Positions 20,822-28,716 of a DNA stretch of 64,000 bases are shown piece after piece; position 1 is the stretch's first letter; every line of letters begins with the position of its first letter. The position numbers were made by a program, and so were the translations under genes. The notes beneath the pieces were generated by a model. The model was not told the DNA's origin. It saw only the letters and a list, made by a program, of their open reading frames with translations, and ran no database searches. The stretch lies in the NCBI RefSeq assembly GCF_004342065.1, contig NZ_SLZU01000013.1, positions 1 to 64,000 on the forward strand. The letters are read 5' to 3'. Source of the DNA: Primorskyibacter sedentarius (lineage in GTDB: Bacteria > Pseudomonadota > Alphaproteobacteria > Rhodobacterales > Rhodobacteraceae).

Positions 20822-21487
20822 TTAAAGTCCGGTCCGCCGAAGCACGACAGACGCTGTTTTTAAAAGGATTTTTATGTCCAACCGAAGATGCGCCTGGCGG
20901 CTGTAATCCACATCGATCGCGACTCTCTGCTCGTATGTCAGATTGTTGCGCCCCGAAACCTGCCATGGGCCGGTGATCCCCGGAGACATGCTGAGGTAGG
21001 ATTCCAGATGGATCGAATACATCTGCAATTCGTCGCGGCTGACGGGTCTTGGGCCGACCAGGCTCATTTCTCCGAGAAGAACATTCCAGAATTGCGGTAA
21101 CTCGTCCAGGCTGGACTTTCGCAGGAACTTTCCGATCGGAGTGATCCGCGGGTCGTTCCTGAGTTTGAAATTTTCAGACCATTCTCGTGCAGCTTCGGGA
21201 TTGTTCGCGAGGTAATCTTTGAGTCGCTCTTCAGAATTTGGAACCATCGACCTAATTTTCCAACACCGAAATGAGACGCCGTTTCGACCTATGCGTTCGT
21301 GGCCAAAAAAACCGGGGCCACCGTCCATACGTACAATCAGCCAAAGTAGCACGATAAGCGGTGACAAAACAGGAAGCACAAATATGACAACCACAAGGTC
21401 GAAAAGGCGCTTCGTTCCATTTTTTGGAGATGGAATTTCATTTGCCGCATCAGAAGATGCAGCATCGCAATGCAAAGTCTCGTTCAT
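20822..21487 (-). CDS. ExoY/WbaP-type undecaprenyl-phosphate sugar phosphotransferase
   Basis: This 221-residue protein belongs to the bacterial sugar transferase family, which primes exopolysaccharide repeat-unit assembly by moving a sugar-1-phosphate from a UDP-sugar onto undecaprenyl phosphate at the inner membrane. It has a short polar N-terminus, one hydrophobic segment (about 30-52), then the catalytic core: GPGFFGHERIGRNG, KIRSMVPNSEERL, RNDPRITPIGKFLRKSSLDE and LPQFWNVLLGEMSLVGPRP. The length matches the short ExoY type rather than the WbaP type with four extra membrane segments. It is separated by 309 bases from the next leftward gene upstream, so it may have its own promoter. The sugar specificity cannot be read. 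Confidence 0.92.
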   Translation of the reverse strand: MNETLHCDAASSDAANEIPSPKNGTKRLFDLVVVIFVLPVLSPLIVLLWLIVRMDGGPGFFGHERIGRNGVSFRCWKIRSMVPNSEERLKDYLANNPEAAREWSENFKLRNDPRITPIGKFLRKSSLDELPQFWNVLLGEMSLVGPRPVSRDELQMYSIHLESYLSMSPGITGPWQVSGRNNLTYEQRVAIDVDYSRQAHLRLDIKILLKTASVVLRRTGL

Positions 21488-21796
21488 AATGTGCCGATCG
21501 TCTCAATAAAATGCAAATCAAAAAGTCGAACTAATACCTGCACCCTTTGAAAAGATTAACGAGTAAAATATATTTCAGCAACGCAGAATATTGAGAATAA
21601 ACAACAATATCTGTACAGGAGAGCGTTTTGCACAAAATTTCTTCTTCCGGCGCTGCCTTGAATTGAATTTGGCGGCTGCTGCCCGCGTGAAGGTTGTTTT
21701 TGGCACCGGCTACGCGAAATCAGGGCCCGCCCCATGGATGGATGAGCGGGCTATCGTGGCTTGCTTGAGGTCTGCTGATCGGACGGGATGGGCTTG
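21488..21796. other. AT-rich intergenic region upstream of the sugar transferase
   Basis: About 310 bases, AT-rich next to the leftward sugar transferase start (21490-21610) and GC-rich towards the pyruvyltransferase stop. The AT-rich part probably contains the sugar transferase promoter. No gene, repeat or clear terminator was seen. Confidence 0.5.
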
Positions 21797-22993
21797 TCAG
21801 CTTAGTAGGGCGCTGATTGCTTCGTGAACACCGTTACGCGCCGCCGCACGCAATTCCGCGCGTCTATCGGTGGTCTGGCCTGCCGCTGCGATCAAACCGG
21901 ATAGCTCGTTCACAGGTAACTCGGGTGCATCCACGAGAAACTTTTCGCTGTTCGTCAACTTGAAAAAAGCGTCGACCTTGGCGTCCCAGCGAAATCCGAG
22001 AGAGGGCACATTGAGTGAATAGGCAACGATGAGTGCGTGAAGTCGGTGTGCCGCGATCCCATCCAGACCGCCGATGAAGTTTATCAAAGCGATTGGGTCT
22101 GCGACCCGGGCAAGCCGTTCAATGTTGTCCGGTAAGGGGAGAGCGGTGACCTCGGCAAGCATGGTTTCGTCTTCCGGACTGCCATTTGTGAACAATATGA
22201 CCTGATACGTCTTGGCCAGTTCTGCGGCGAGATTTCTGTACCATTTTACCCAATCGAGGTGAGCCACATTGTCCGCGTTCGAGGAATGCGCGCGGATCGC
22301 GACGGGATGGGTGATCCCGAGACCGACGCGCGGGCGTGAAGAAGAATTTGCCGGAGCGCCGCTGGAAAACAGGTCGGCAGCAAGCAAGCCTGGGTCGGGA
22401 AAAACGTTTATTTCCGGTAGCTTCGGAGTGTTCAAGTTAATCAAGTGTTGAGTGAGATGCGAGCGCGAGGCCTCGTCGCGCACCGAGACAAAGCGTAGCT
22501 TTGGACTGTGCAGCAAGCGGCCGAACAGCCGCGTACCCTTTGCTGTCCAGTCTTGCGCGACACCCACACCGTGAAGCGCAATCGGCAAATCCCGCGCTTC
22601 TGCCTCTGCCACGATGCGCGCGATTTTGACCGGAAAATTGAGGTGCACATCGGATAGCAATTGGCCTCCGCCGATGATCACACCACGCGCGTTCTCAAAC
22701 TTACCGGGTAGCAGTGGAGCGAGCTTTCGCCGAACCTGTGCTTTGACAAGAGGCTGCGCCAAAATTTGCTGCGCAAATGTAGGCATCGCATCCAGTATAT
22801 TGAGGATGGCGGTGCGCCGACTTTGCTGTGTGAGAGACGGAACCGGAGACGTGCGGCCAGCAAGATCAAGCCAGTCAAGCGTCACGTCCCGGCCATATTG
22901 CCGCGCGGCTTCGTCGATGCAGGCTGCGATCACACCATCGCCCAAGTTGGGGCTGTGCATCACGCCCGCCAATACAAGCTTCATGTTGGCCAT
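21797..22993 (-). CDS. Polysaccharide pyruvyltransferase family protein
   Basis: At 398 residues it matches the polysaccharide pyruvyl transferase family (CsaB/ExoV/WcaK-like), which adds pyruvate ketals from phosphoenolpyruvate to sugar residues of surface polysaccharides. It shows the N-terminal glycine-rich segment (SPNLGDGVIAACID, residues 14-27), a central GVIIGGGQLLSD motif, a VSVRDEASRSHL segment, and a C-terminal half with HRLHALIVAYSLNVPSLGFRWDAKVDAFF, where the family has its conserved histidine region. Its start codon overlaps the end of the sulfotransferase gene by 13 bases, so it is the last gene of the four-gene leftward operon. The exact acceptor sugar is unknown. Confidence 0.88.
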   Translation of the reverse strand: MANMKLVLAGVMHSPNLGDGVIAACIDEAARQYGRDVTLDWLDLAGRTSPVPSLTQQSRRTAILNILDAMPTFAQQILAQPLVKAQVRRKLAPLLPGKFENARGVIIGGGQLLSDVHLNFPVKIARIVAEAEARDLPIALHGVGVAQDWTAKGTRLFGRLLHSPKLRFVSVRDEASRSHLTQHLINLNTPKLPEINVFPDPGLLAADLFSSGAPANSSSRPRVGLGITHPVAIRAHSSNADNVAHLDWVKWYRNLAAELAKTYQVILFTNGSPEDETMLAEVTALPLPDNIERLARVADPIALINFIGGLDGIAAHRLHALIVAYSLNVPSLGFRWDAKVDAFFKLTNSEKFLVDAPELPVNELSGLIAAAGQTTDRRAELRAAARNGVHEAISALLS

Positions 22994-23832
22994 TTTGAGG
23001 GCCAGTCTGGTACATCCGGCCCCAAGAGATCGCGGATCTTTATGAAGTCTTTCTGAAAGTCGGAAAGCATGTCCATAACAGAACGCTCGCCTGCAAGGTC
23101 AGACAGGACCGGAGCCGAAGATGCCTTTTTGAACAGTAGCTTGTGCATGGCGCGACTGTCCTTAACGCGACTGACCAACGCAGGAAATCCTAAGCGACGC
23201 ACCAGCCAACCAGTGGATCTTAGGTTCCTGACCAGCAATGGCGACCGCGCTCCGGCACTGTCCAGAATTCGATCAGAGTAGGGCAGATGCGGCAGATAAT
23301 CGATGCCAAGTGCCTCGCAAATTGCGCTTCCAAAGCCCGCCGGATCGGACTGAAGCTGGTCAAACCACAGCACCTTGACCCGCTCCTTCCCCAAAAGGTT
23401 ACGCGCGCGGGTCACGTGTTCAGAATACAGGCTATGAGAAATGATCTGCGGGTGCGTTACAATCGCGGTTGGAAAATCACCCTTCACGTGCCCGATCTTG
23501 AGAAGATACCGGTAGTGGGAGATGCTGCGCGCTACGGGATCACGCAGACAGATCAAAAAGACAGAGTCTGTCGGCAGATCGGTGGCGATCCGGGCCAGAG
23601 CCGTTGCCGAATAGAGGTAGTCATGACAAATTTCTCCCTGTCGACGCGTCGTGCCAGGAGGGGGAAACTGATTGGAATACCAGTCCATGCCCTTGGCGTA
23701 GAACCGATCAAAAAAGAACAGCTCCTTTGCCAGAGCGAGGCTCACCTGCGGATGCTTGTCCAGAATATGATGGATCCAGGTCGAACCGCATTTGTCGCCA
23801 CCCAGATAGAGAAAGTTCGCGGGCGCTTTCAT
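22981..23832 (-). CDS. Sulfotransferase domain protein
   Basis: This 283-residue PAPS-dependent sulfotransferase would put sulfate on a carbohydrate hydroxyl. The phosphosulfate loop is visible at the N-terminus (LYLGGDKCGSTWIHHIL, residues 8-24) and the 3'-phosphate motif at about 97-107 (RDPVARSISHY). I chose the ATG at 23832 because it overlaps the flippase stop in an ATGA arrangement and puts the LYLGG strand at the expected position; the frame is open 33 codons further upstream. Set among polysaccharide genes, it points to a sulfated exopolysaccharide, which is common in marine bacteria. The substrate could instead be a lipid or protein; the polysaccharide reading is inference from context. 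Confidence 0.87.
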   Translation of the reverse strand: MKAPANFLYLGGDKCGSTWIHHILDKHPQVSLALAKELFFFDRFYAKGMDWYSNQFPPPGTTRRQGEICHDYLYSATALARIATDLPTDSVFLICLRDPVARSISHYRYLLKIGHVKGDFPTAIVTHPQIISHSLYSEHVTRARNLLGKERVKVLWFDQLQSDPAGFGSAICEALGIDYLPHLPYSDRILDSAGARSPLLVRNLRSTGWLVRRLGFPALVSRVKDSRAMHKLLFKKASSAPVLSDLAGERSVMDMLSDFQKDFIKIRDLLGPDVPDWPSKWPT

Positions 23833-25178
23833 AGGTCGACACCGCGCTCTTTCGGGGTTTGGTGCACGACGCGGCCCGGCAGCAAGCCGGGTCGAATATG
23901 CAGTTGGCGAACACAATATCGCGTCGTCCAAATGTTGCTGGCGATCATGCCGCCGGCGATCCCCATGGCGGCACCCGTTGCACCGAACATGGCGACGAGG
24001 AGGGGTAAAGACAGCAGTGATATCAGGGTGGTGATCGCGAGGATCCGTAGATACTTCCTCTCGGCTCCAGCCATTTCCATCACTTGCGAGTTGGGGCCCG
24101 CCAGAGCACTGACCAGATAGCCGGACGACAGAACGATCAAAGCCGCCCGTGCTTCGCCAAATTCCGGCCCGAACAGTTCAAGCACATTGCTGCCAAACAG
24201 GCACAGACCAAGATACACGGCAAGTGTCGGGATCCCGACTGCAATCGCGATGAAGGTACACAGACGCTGCACTTTCGGAAGGTTTCCCAAGGCGAGATCA
24301 CGGGCGATGAGGGGGGCCGCTATCATATTGGCTGCCATAAGAAAAAGGCTAAGCAGCATAGATGTCCTGAGCGCCGCAAACAGCGGGCCTACCTCGTCGG
24401 GGCTGAGCTGGAGGCCGAGAAGAACAACTGACAGATTTGGTCCCGCGGCCAGCACGATGGATGTCCCCCAAAGCCCGGCGGCGGCGTGCAGCCAAGTCTT
24501 GCGTTCTGGAAGGGGTTGGATATTCCGCGCGGATATCGCTGCGCGCAAGCTGGGTGTCAGCACCATTTGCGCGGTGGCGACGATCAGCAGGACAAGGGCG
24601 CAGGCCCATAAAGCATCGGATGCAGATCGCATGGGGATCACATCGGCGATACTCAGCCAAGCCACCCCGATGACACCGGCGCGCCACACCAGGTCGCGGG
24701 GCACCAACGCCCGGGCCATCGACCCAAAACTGCGCAACGCGTGGGCCTGATATTCTGCAAACCCGAGCACGAGGGTAAAGGCAGCAGATGCGTAAAGATA
24801 ATCAGGCAGTCCCGGCATCAAGAAGGCGGGCAGCAAAAGCAAAGCAGCGGTCAGCGCGCATCCCGCCAGCACCAGCTTGTATCCGAACTGGATGACAGCG
24901 TTCAGCCGCTCGGTCGATGCGTCTGCCTGATAGGCGCCGGCAAACCGCAATATCATGCTGCGTTGCCCTAAGCTTCCGATCAGAGAGAGCATGGTGACAA
25001 GTGAGAAGGCAAATCCGAATTGTCCGAATGCAGTTTCGGGCAGAACGCGCGAAATCGCCATGAACATGAGGAACGACAAAAGCGCGGCCAACACTTTTAC
25101 CACGAACGCGACGGCACCTTGGGTGAAGACATGAGCCAGACCAGCGTCGAGCTGCGAAGAAATCCGTCGAGCGATCAC
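23829..25178 (-). CDS. Wzx-type oligosaccharide/polysaccharide flippase
   Basis: This 449-residue integral membrane protein has about 12-14 hydrophobic segments spread over its length and belongs to the MATE/MOP-type polysaccharide export superfamily. It likely flips undecaprenyl-linked repeat units across the inner membrane. Its start overlaps the glycosyltransferase stop (ATGA at 25175-25178), and its stop overlaps the sulfotransferase start. No Wzy polymerase, Wza or Wzc is present in the window, so the export path is incomplete here, or the genes lie elsewhere. Confidence 0.85.
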   Translation of the reverse strand: MIARRISSQLDAGLAHVFTQGAVAFVVKVLAALLSFLMFMAISRVLPETAFGQFGFAFSLVTMLSLIGSLGQRSMILRFAGAYQADASTERLNAVIQFGYKLVLAGCALTAALLLLPAFLMPGLPDYLYASAAFTLVLGFAEYQAHALRSFGSMARALVPRDLVWRAGVIGVAWLSIADVIPMRSASDALWACALVLLIVATAQMVLTPSLRAAISARNIQPLPERKTWLHAAAGLWGTSIVLAAGPNLSVVLLGLQLSPDEVGPLFAALRTSMLLSLFLMAANMIAAPLIARDLALGNLPKVQRLCTFIAIAVGIPTLAVYLGLCLFGSNVLELFGPEFGEARAALIVLSSGYLVSALAGPNSQVMEMAGAERKYLRILAITTLISLLSLPLLVAMFGATGAAMGIAGGMIASNIWTTRYCVRQLHIRPGLLPGRVVHQTPKERGVDL

Positions 25179-26293
25179 GGCGCCGGATCATCGGCCAGAC
25201 GAATGCCGTGGGCAGATAATTCCGACAGGATTCCGTCCCGAAAAACACCTGGCGCGAACCGCATTGCGTGCTGCCGCAACAACGCCGGGTCCAAGTTGTG
25301 CAGACCCTCCGCTTCGAATGTCTTTACGGCATCTGCAAGACCTTCGGATGTTTGCTTTTCGAATAGCAGGCCGGTTTTGCGATCCACGACTGTTTCGCAA
25401 GCGCCACCCCTGCCAAATGCGATAACGGGGCGACCGGATGCCATGACCTCGACAGGGATGATGCCAAAATCTTCTTCGCCGGGATAGATCAATGCCCTGC
25501 AATTGCGCATCAATTCGGCCAGGCGGTCTTGACTGACTGCGCCCAGAAATTCTGTTTTCGGTCCCTTCGCTGGCGCCAGTTTTCGTTTCATCTTCTCTGG
25601 TCCACCGACCACAAGCAATCGCCGGTCAAGTTCCGCAAATGCCCGGATCGCGATATCCGGTCTCTTGTAAGAGGCGAGCTCTCCCACCCACAGATAGTAG
25701 TCTTCGGGCTCTTTCTCTCCTATGGAGAAGCGGTCAACATCAACGGGTGGATGAACGACCGATGCGTCGCGCCGCCAGTACTTGTTGATCCGACGCGCGA
25801 CATGTCCGGAGTTCGCGATAAATCCGTCAACACGCGCCGCTGATGTGACATCCCACTGGCGCAACCGGTGCGCGAGAAAGGGCATCGCGATGCGCGTGAC
25901 AGCGTTCGCTTCGTTACGATAGATGTGATATTGATCCCAGATATAGCGCATCGGGGAATGGCAGTAACAAAGGTGCAAGGCGTCCGGTGGCGCGATGACA
26001 CCCTTCGCCGGACCAGCCTCGCTGGATATGACAAGGTCAAATCCAGACAGATCGATGCCCTCCAGCGCGCGCGGCATAAAAGACAAGTAGGAGGGATAAA
26101 GTCGACGTGCCATTGGCAACCGGGCGATTGAGGTCTCTACGATCTTCATCGCGCGCAGTGTCGGTGACAACGCAGATCGGTCGCAAACATGGGTAAAAAT
26201 GGTGGCTTGCGGAAATATGCGGCAGAGTTCTTCAAGAACCTTTTCGCCCCCGCGCATGCCGACAAGCCAGTAGTGGATCAATGCGACCTTCAC
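25175..26293 (-). CDS. Glycosyltransferase family 4 protein
   Basis: This 372-residue GT-B-fold transferase is probably the first gene of the leftward exopolysaccharide operon. The N-terminus reads VKVALIHYWLVGMRGGEKVL, the typical GT4 opening with a glycine-rich loop. The C-terminal donor-binding domain has the ALIYPGEEDFGIIPVEVMAS segment with the family's EX7E motif, followed by GRPVIAFGRGGACETV. I chose the GTG at 26293 because it begins the first beta strand exactly; an upstream TTG (26329) would add 12 unlikely residues. The enzyme probably adds a mannose- or galactose-type sugar to the lipid-linked repeat unit; donor and linkage cannot be read. Confidence 0.9.
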   Translation of the reverse strand: MKVALIHYWLVGMRGGEKVLEELCRIFPQATIFTHVCDRSALSPTLRAMKIVETSIARLPMARRLYPSYLSFMPRALEGIDLSGFDLVISSEAGPAKGVIAPPDALHLCYCHSPMRYIWDQYHIYRNEANAVTRIAMPFLAHRLRQWDVTSAARVDGFIANSGHVARRINKYWRRDASVVHPPVDVDRFSIGEKEPEDYYLWVGELASYKRPDIAIRAFAELDRRLLVVGGPEKMKRKLAPAKGPKTEFLGAVSQDRLAELMRNCRALIYPGEEDFGIIPVEVMASGRPVIAFGRGGACETVVDRKTGLLFEKQTSEGLADAVKTFEAEGLHNLDPALLRQHAMRFAPGVFRDGILSELSAHGIRLADDPAP

Positions 26294-26508
26294 CGTATTA
26301 CGCTCTGCACCCTGTCGAGTTCGCAGCAAATGATCCCGATCTGTTGCGCATGATCTTCCTGCTTTTCAATCGACGGCTGAAGTTGGGAGCACCACAGTGT
26401 TTCTGCAGGCATATCTCTCTTTTGAATTCCTGCCATAGAACAAACCAAAAGGCTACTGGTAGGGTGCTGTAAATTTGCAGAAGGCGGCTAGCAAAACTTT
26501 GGGTTCGG
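26294..26508. other. Upstream region of the exopolysaccharide operon
   Basis: About 215 bases between the glycosyltransferase start and the IS3 fragment. It should contain the promoter for the leftward operon. No gene or repeat was recognised. Confidence 0.4.
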
Positions 26509-26632
26509 TGACCTGCCCCCCGCGAAATCCCTCATCTTAATTCAGAGTCTGCGCCAACGCAGAAGGAGCAGAAACATGCGAAAGAGCCGTTTCACCGAGG
26601 CGCATATCATCGCGATGATCAAGGTGCGGTAG
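26509..26632 (+). pseudogene. IS3-family insertion element fragment (left end plus first 18 codons of orfA)
   Basis: TGACCTGCCCCC at 26509-26520 resembles the terminal repeat of IS3/IS407-group elements. It is followed by a GAAGGAGC ribosome site and an ATG at 26576 starting MRKSRFTEAHIIAMIKVR, the usual N-terminus of the small IS3 orfA protein. A TAG at 26630 stops it and none of the helix-turn-helix domain or orfB remains, so this is a decayed relic. It lies between the exopolysaccharide operon and tRNA-Ala. Confidence 0.75.
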
Positions 26633-26720
26633 AAAGTTGGCAATGCCCACCCGTCTGCGTGGCAGAGGTAAATCCTCTGACAAGAAAGGCAGAACTACCT
26701 GGTGCCTTTCAAAAGGAGTT

Positions 26721-26796
26721 TGGTGGAGCCTAGCGGGATCGAACCGCTGACCTCCTGCATGCCATGCAGGCGCTCTCCCAGCTGAGCTAAGGCCCC
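26721..26796 (-). tRNA. tRNA-Ala (anticodon GGC)
   Basis: Read on the minus strand, the 76 bases fold as a full cloverleaf: acceptor GGGGCCT with AGGCTCC (one G-T pair), D arm GCTC...GAGC, anticodon stem CCTGC/GCAGG with loop ATGGCAT (anticodon GGC), T arm AGCGG-TTCGATC-CCGCT, and an encoded CCA. The 3' end faces left, towards the accessory block. tRNA 3' ends are common attachment sites for integrative elements, but I saw no second copy of the 3' end within this window. Confidence 0.97.
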
Positions 26797-26893
26797 TTCC
26801 GCAGCATCGCTTCCGACGCTGTGCGGTGCGATGTATGCGATGCGCGGGGCGGGATCAAGAGGAAAATCCAGCCCCGCGCAAATTCATTCAGGC

Positions 26894-27226
26894 TCAGGAA
26901 TCGTCGTCGTCGCTGGCCACGTCTGCGATCTCGTCGAGCGAGACGTTGTCATCGTCGTCATCATCTTCCAACACGTCGTCGCCGAGGTCGAGATCGACGT
27001 CTTCGTCATCCTCCAACGCGTCTTCGGTTTCCGCTTCCTTGGCTTTCGCCTTGGTTGTGGAGGCATCTTCGGCGTCGGCCGCGATCATGCGGCTCTTGGT
27101 GCTGTCGAGCTCGACGACTTCGCCAGTATAGGGGCTGACGATCGGATCACGGTTCATGTCGTAGAATCGCTTGCCAGTTGTCGGGCAAACTCGCTTGACG
27201 CCCCATTCTTCTTTGGGCATGGGCAT
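26894..27226 (-). CDS. FYDLN-type acidic protein (TIGR02300 family)
   Basis: This small protein (110 residues) has a conserved N-terminal third reading KEEWGVKRVCPTTGKRFYDMNRDP and SPYTGEVVEL, then a low-complexity tail dominated by Asp and Glu. It matches the alphaproteobacterial TIGR02300/FYDLN family, of unknown function, usually found next to a tRNA-Ala or aroA-cmk-rpsA region. FYDMN replaces the consensus FYDLN. The start could be the second methionine (27220), where family members usually begin. Confidence 0.9.
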   Translation of the reverse strand: MPMPKEEWGVKRVCPTTGKRFYDMNRDPIVSPYTGEVVELDSTKSRMIAADAEDASTTKAKAKEAETEDALEDDEDVDLDLGDDVLEDDDDDDNVSLDEIADVASDDDDS

Positions 27227-27320
27227 TCCCTCTCATATTCTGTGGTCTTGAAGACAATCCGGGCCACCTGCCATAACACCACCGTCGTGTCAAAGGCTTT
27301 GACGCGGTCCCGACCGAGGA

Positions 27321-28019
27321 ATGCATATGGGCGAATTTACTCTTCCAGGCAACCCACCGATCGAAGTGGTGATGCGACGGTCCGCGCGGGCGCGCCGGAT
27401 CAGCCTTCGCCTGTCGCGTCTGGATGGGCGCGTCACCATGACGTTGCCCCGCCACGTGGCAGAGCGGGAGGCGCATGATTTTGCCCGGGAAAAGGAAGCC
27501 TGGCTGCGGGGACACCTCTCTGAACAGCCCGCGACAGTCCCGCTGCAAGAAGGGGAGTGGCTGCCCATAGAAGGCCGTATGCATCGCATCGGCGCGGGCT
27601 CCGGGCGCAGCGTGCGTGCGCAGGACGGCGAAATTCTGGTCCCCGGGGCCGAGGACCGATTCGGGGCGCGTCTGGCAGGATATCTGAAGGTGCTGGCACG
27701 CGACCGGCTGACAGAGGCGTCCGACAGGCACTCGGCAGCCCTTGGTCGGCCCTACGCGCGGCTCACGCTGCGGGACACGCGGTCGCGCTGGGGTTCGTGC
27801 ACCCATGACGGCGGGTTGATGTATTCGTGGCGACTGGTCATGGCGCCACCGGAGGTGCTTAATTATGTCGCGGCCCACGAGGTGGCCCACCTGGCCGAGA
27901 TGAACCATTCGCAGGCCTTCTGGCGCGAGGTCAACCGGCTCTATGGCGATTGGAAACCGGCCCGGACCTGGCTGCGCGACCACGGGGCAGAGTTGCACCG
28001 CTACCGATTTGGAGATTGA
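27321..28019 (+). CDS. YgjP/DUF45-family zinc metallopeptidase
   Basis: The 232-residue protein has the M48-like YgjP/SprT-type metalloprotease signature: HEVAHLAEMNHSQAFW near the C-terminus gives the HExxH zinc ligands and the following conserved NHS, and upstream are the RDTRSRWGSC and YSWRLVMAP motifs typical of DUF45. It is cytosolic, with no signal peptide. An alternative ATG two codons downstream (27327) is equally possible. The physiological substrate of this family is not known. It is divergent from the FYDLN gene, and the regulator that follows begins 35 bases after it. Confidence 0.9.
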   Translation: MHMGEFTLPGNPPIEVVMRRSARARRISLRLSRLDGRVTMTLPRHVAEREAHDFAREKEAWLRGHLSEQPATVPLQEGEWLPIEGRMHRIGAGSGRSVRAQDGEILVPGAEDRFGARLAGYLKVLARDRLTEASDRHSAALGRPYARLTLRDTRSRWGSCTHDGGLMYSWRLVMAPPEVLNYVAAHEVAHLAEMNHSQAFWREVNRLYGDWKPARTWLRDHGAELHRYRFGD

Positions 28020-28053
28020 CCCCGTTGTCGGTTCTGATCACAGTTTGCCTACC

Positions 28054-28707
28054 ATGCTTACATCTCCTCGCCAGTCAGAGCCCATTCCGGCCGTTGCCCA
28101 CGACCGTGTTTACCGCCGTTTGCGGGCCCGCATCATGGCTGGAGAGATTTCCCCGGGCGAGGCGCTGACCCTTCGCGGGATTGGGCGAGAGTTCAGCGTG
28201 TCGATGACGCCCGCGCGCGAAGCGGTCCGCCGCCTTGTCGCCGAGGGCGCGCTGTCGCTGTCTTCGTCGGGCCGGGTGTCCACACCAGAGCTGTCCAACG
28301 AACGGATCGAGGAACTGGCCGCCTTGCGTGCCCTGATCGAGGTTGAGCTTGCCAGCCGTGCCTTGCCGCGCGCCCATATGGCGCTTATTGAGCGATTGCA
28401 GGCCATCAATTCCAACGTCGGTGAAATGGTCGAGGCGCGCAATGCCGTGGGCTATATCCGCACCAATCTTGAATTTCACCGCACGCTGTACCTGCGTGCC
28501 CAGGCGCCCGCCATGCTTGCCATGGCAGAGACCGTCTGGCTCCAACTCGGCCCGACGATGCGTGCGCTATACGGGCGGCTGAACCGAACAGAACCGCCGC
28601 ATTATCATAGGCTTATCATCGCCGCGCTGAAGGCGGGGGATGAGCCGGGGCTGCGCCTCGCGGTGCGCTCGGACGTGACACAGGGATTGAAATTGCTGGC
28701 AGGCTGA
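28054..28707 (+). CDS. GntR-family (FCD subfamily) transcriptional regulator
   Basis: The protein is 217 residues when started at ATG 28054. An N-terminal winged helix (YRRLRARIMAGEISPGEAL, LRGIGREFSVSMTPAREAVRRL) is followed by an all-helical FCD ligand domain (ALRALIEVELASRAL, NLEFHRTLYLRA, HHRLI-type end). This architecture is that of FadR/GntR regulators that respond to small organic acids. The frame is open further upstream into the metallopeptidase gene, but the winged helix begins only after residue 15 from the chosen start. The antiporter follows 9 bases downstream, so they may share a transcript. Ligand unknown. Confidence 0.88.
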   Translation: MLTSPRQSEPIPAVAHDRVYRRLRARIMAGEISPGEALTLRGIGREFSVSMTPAREAVRRLVAEGALSLSSSGRVSTPELSNERIEELAALRALIEVELASRALPRAHMALIERLQAINSNVGEMVEARNAVGYIRTNLEFHRTLYLRAQAPAMLAMAETVWLQLGPTMRALYGRLNRTEPPHYHRLIIAALKAGDEPGLRLAVRSDVTQGLKLLAG

Positions 28708-28716
28708 GGAGGCCCG

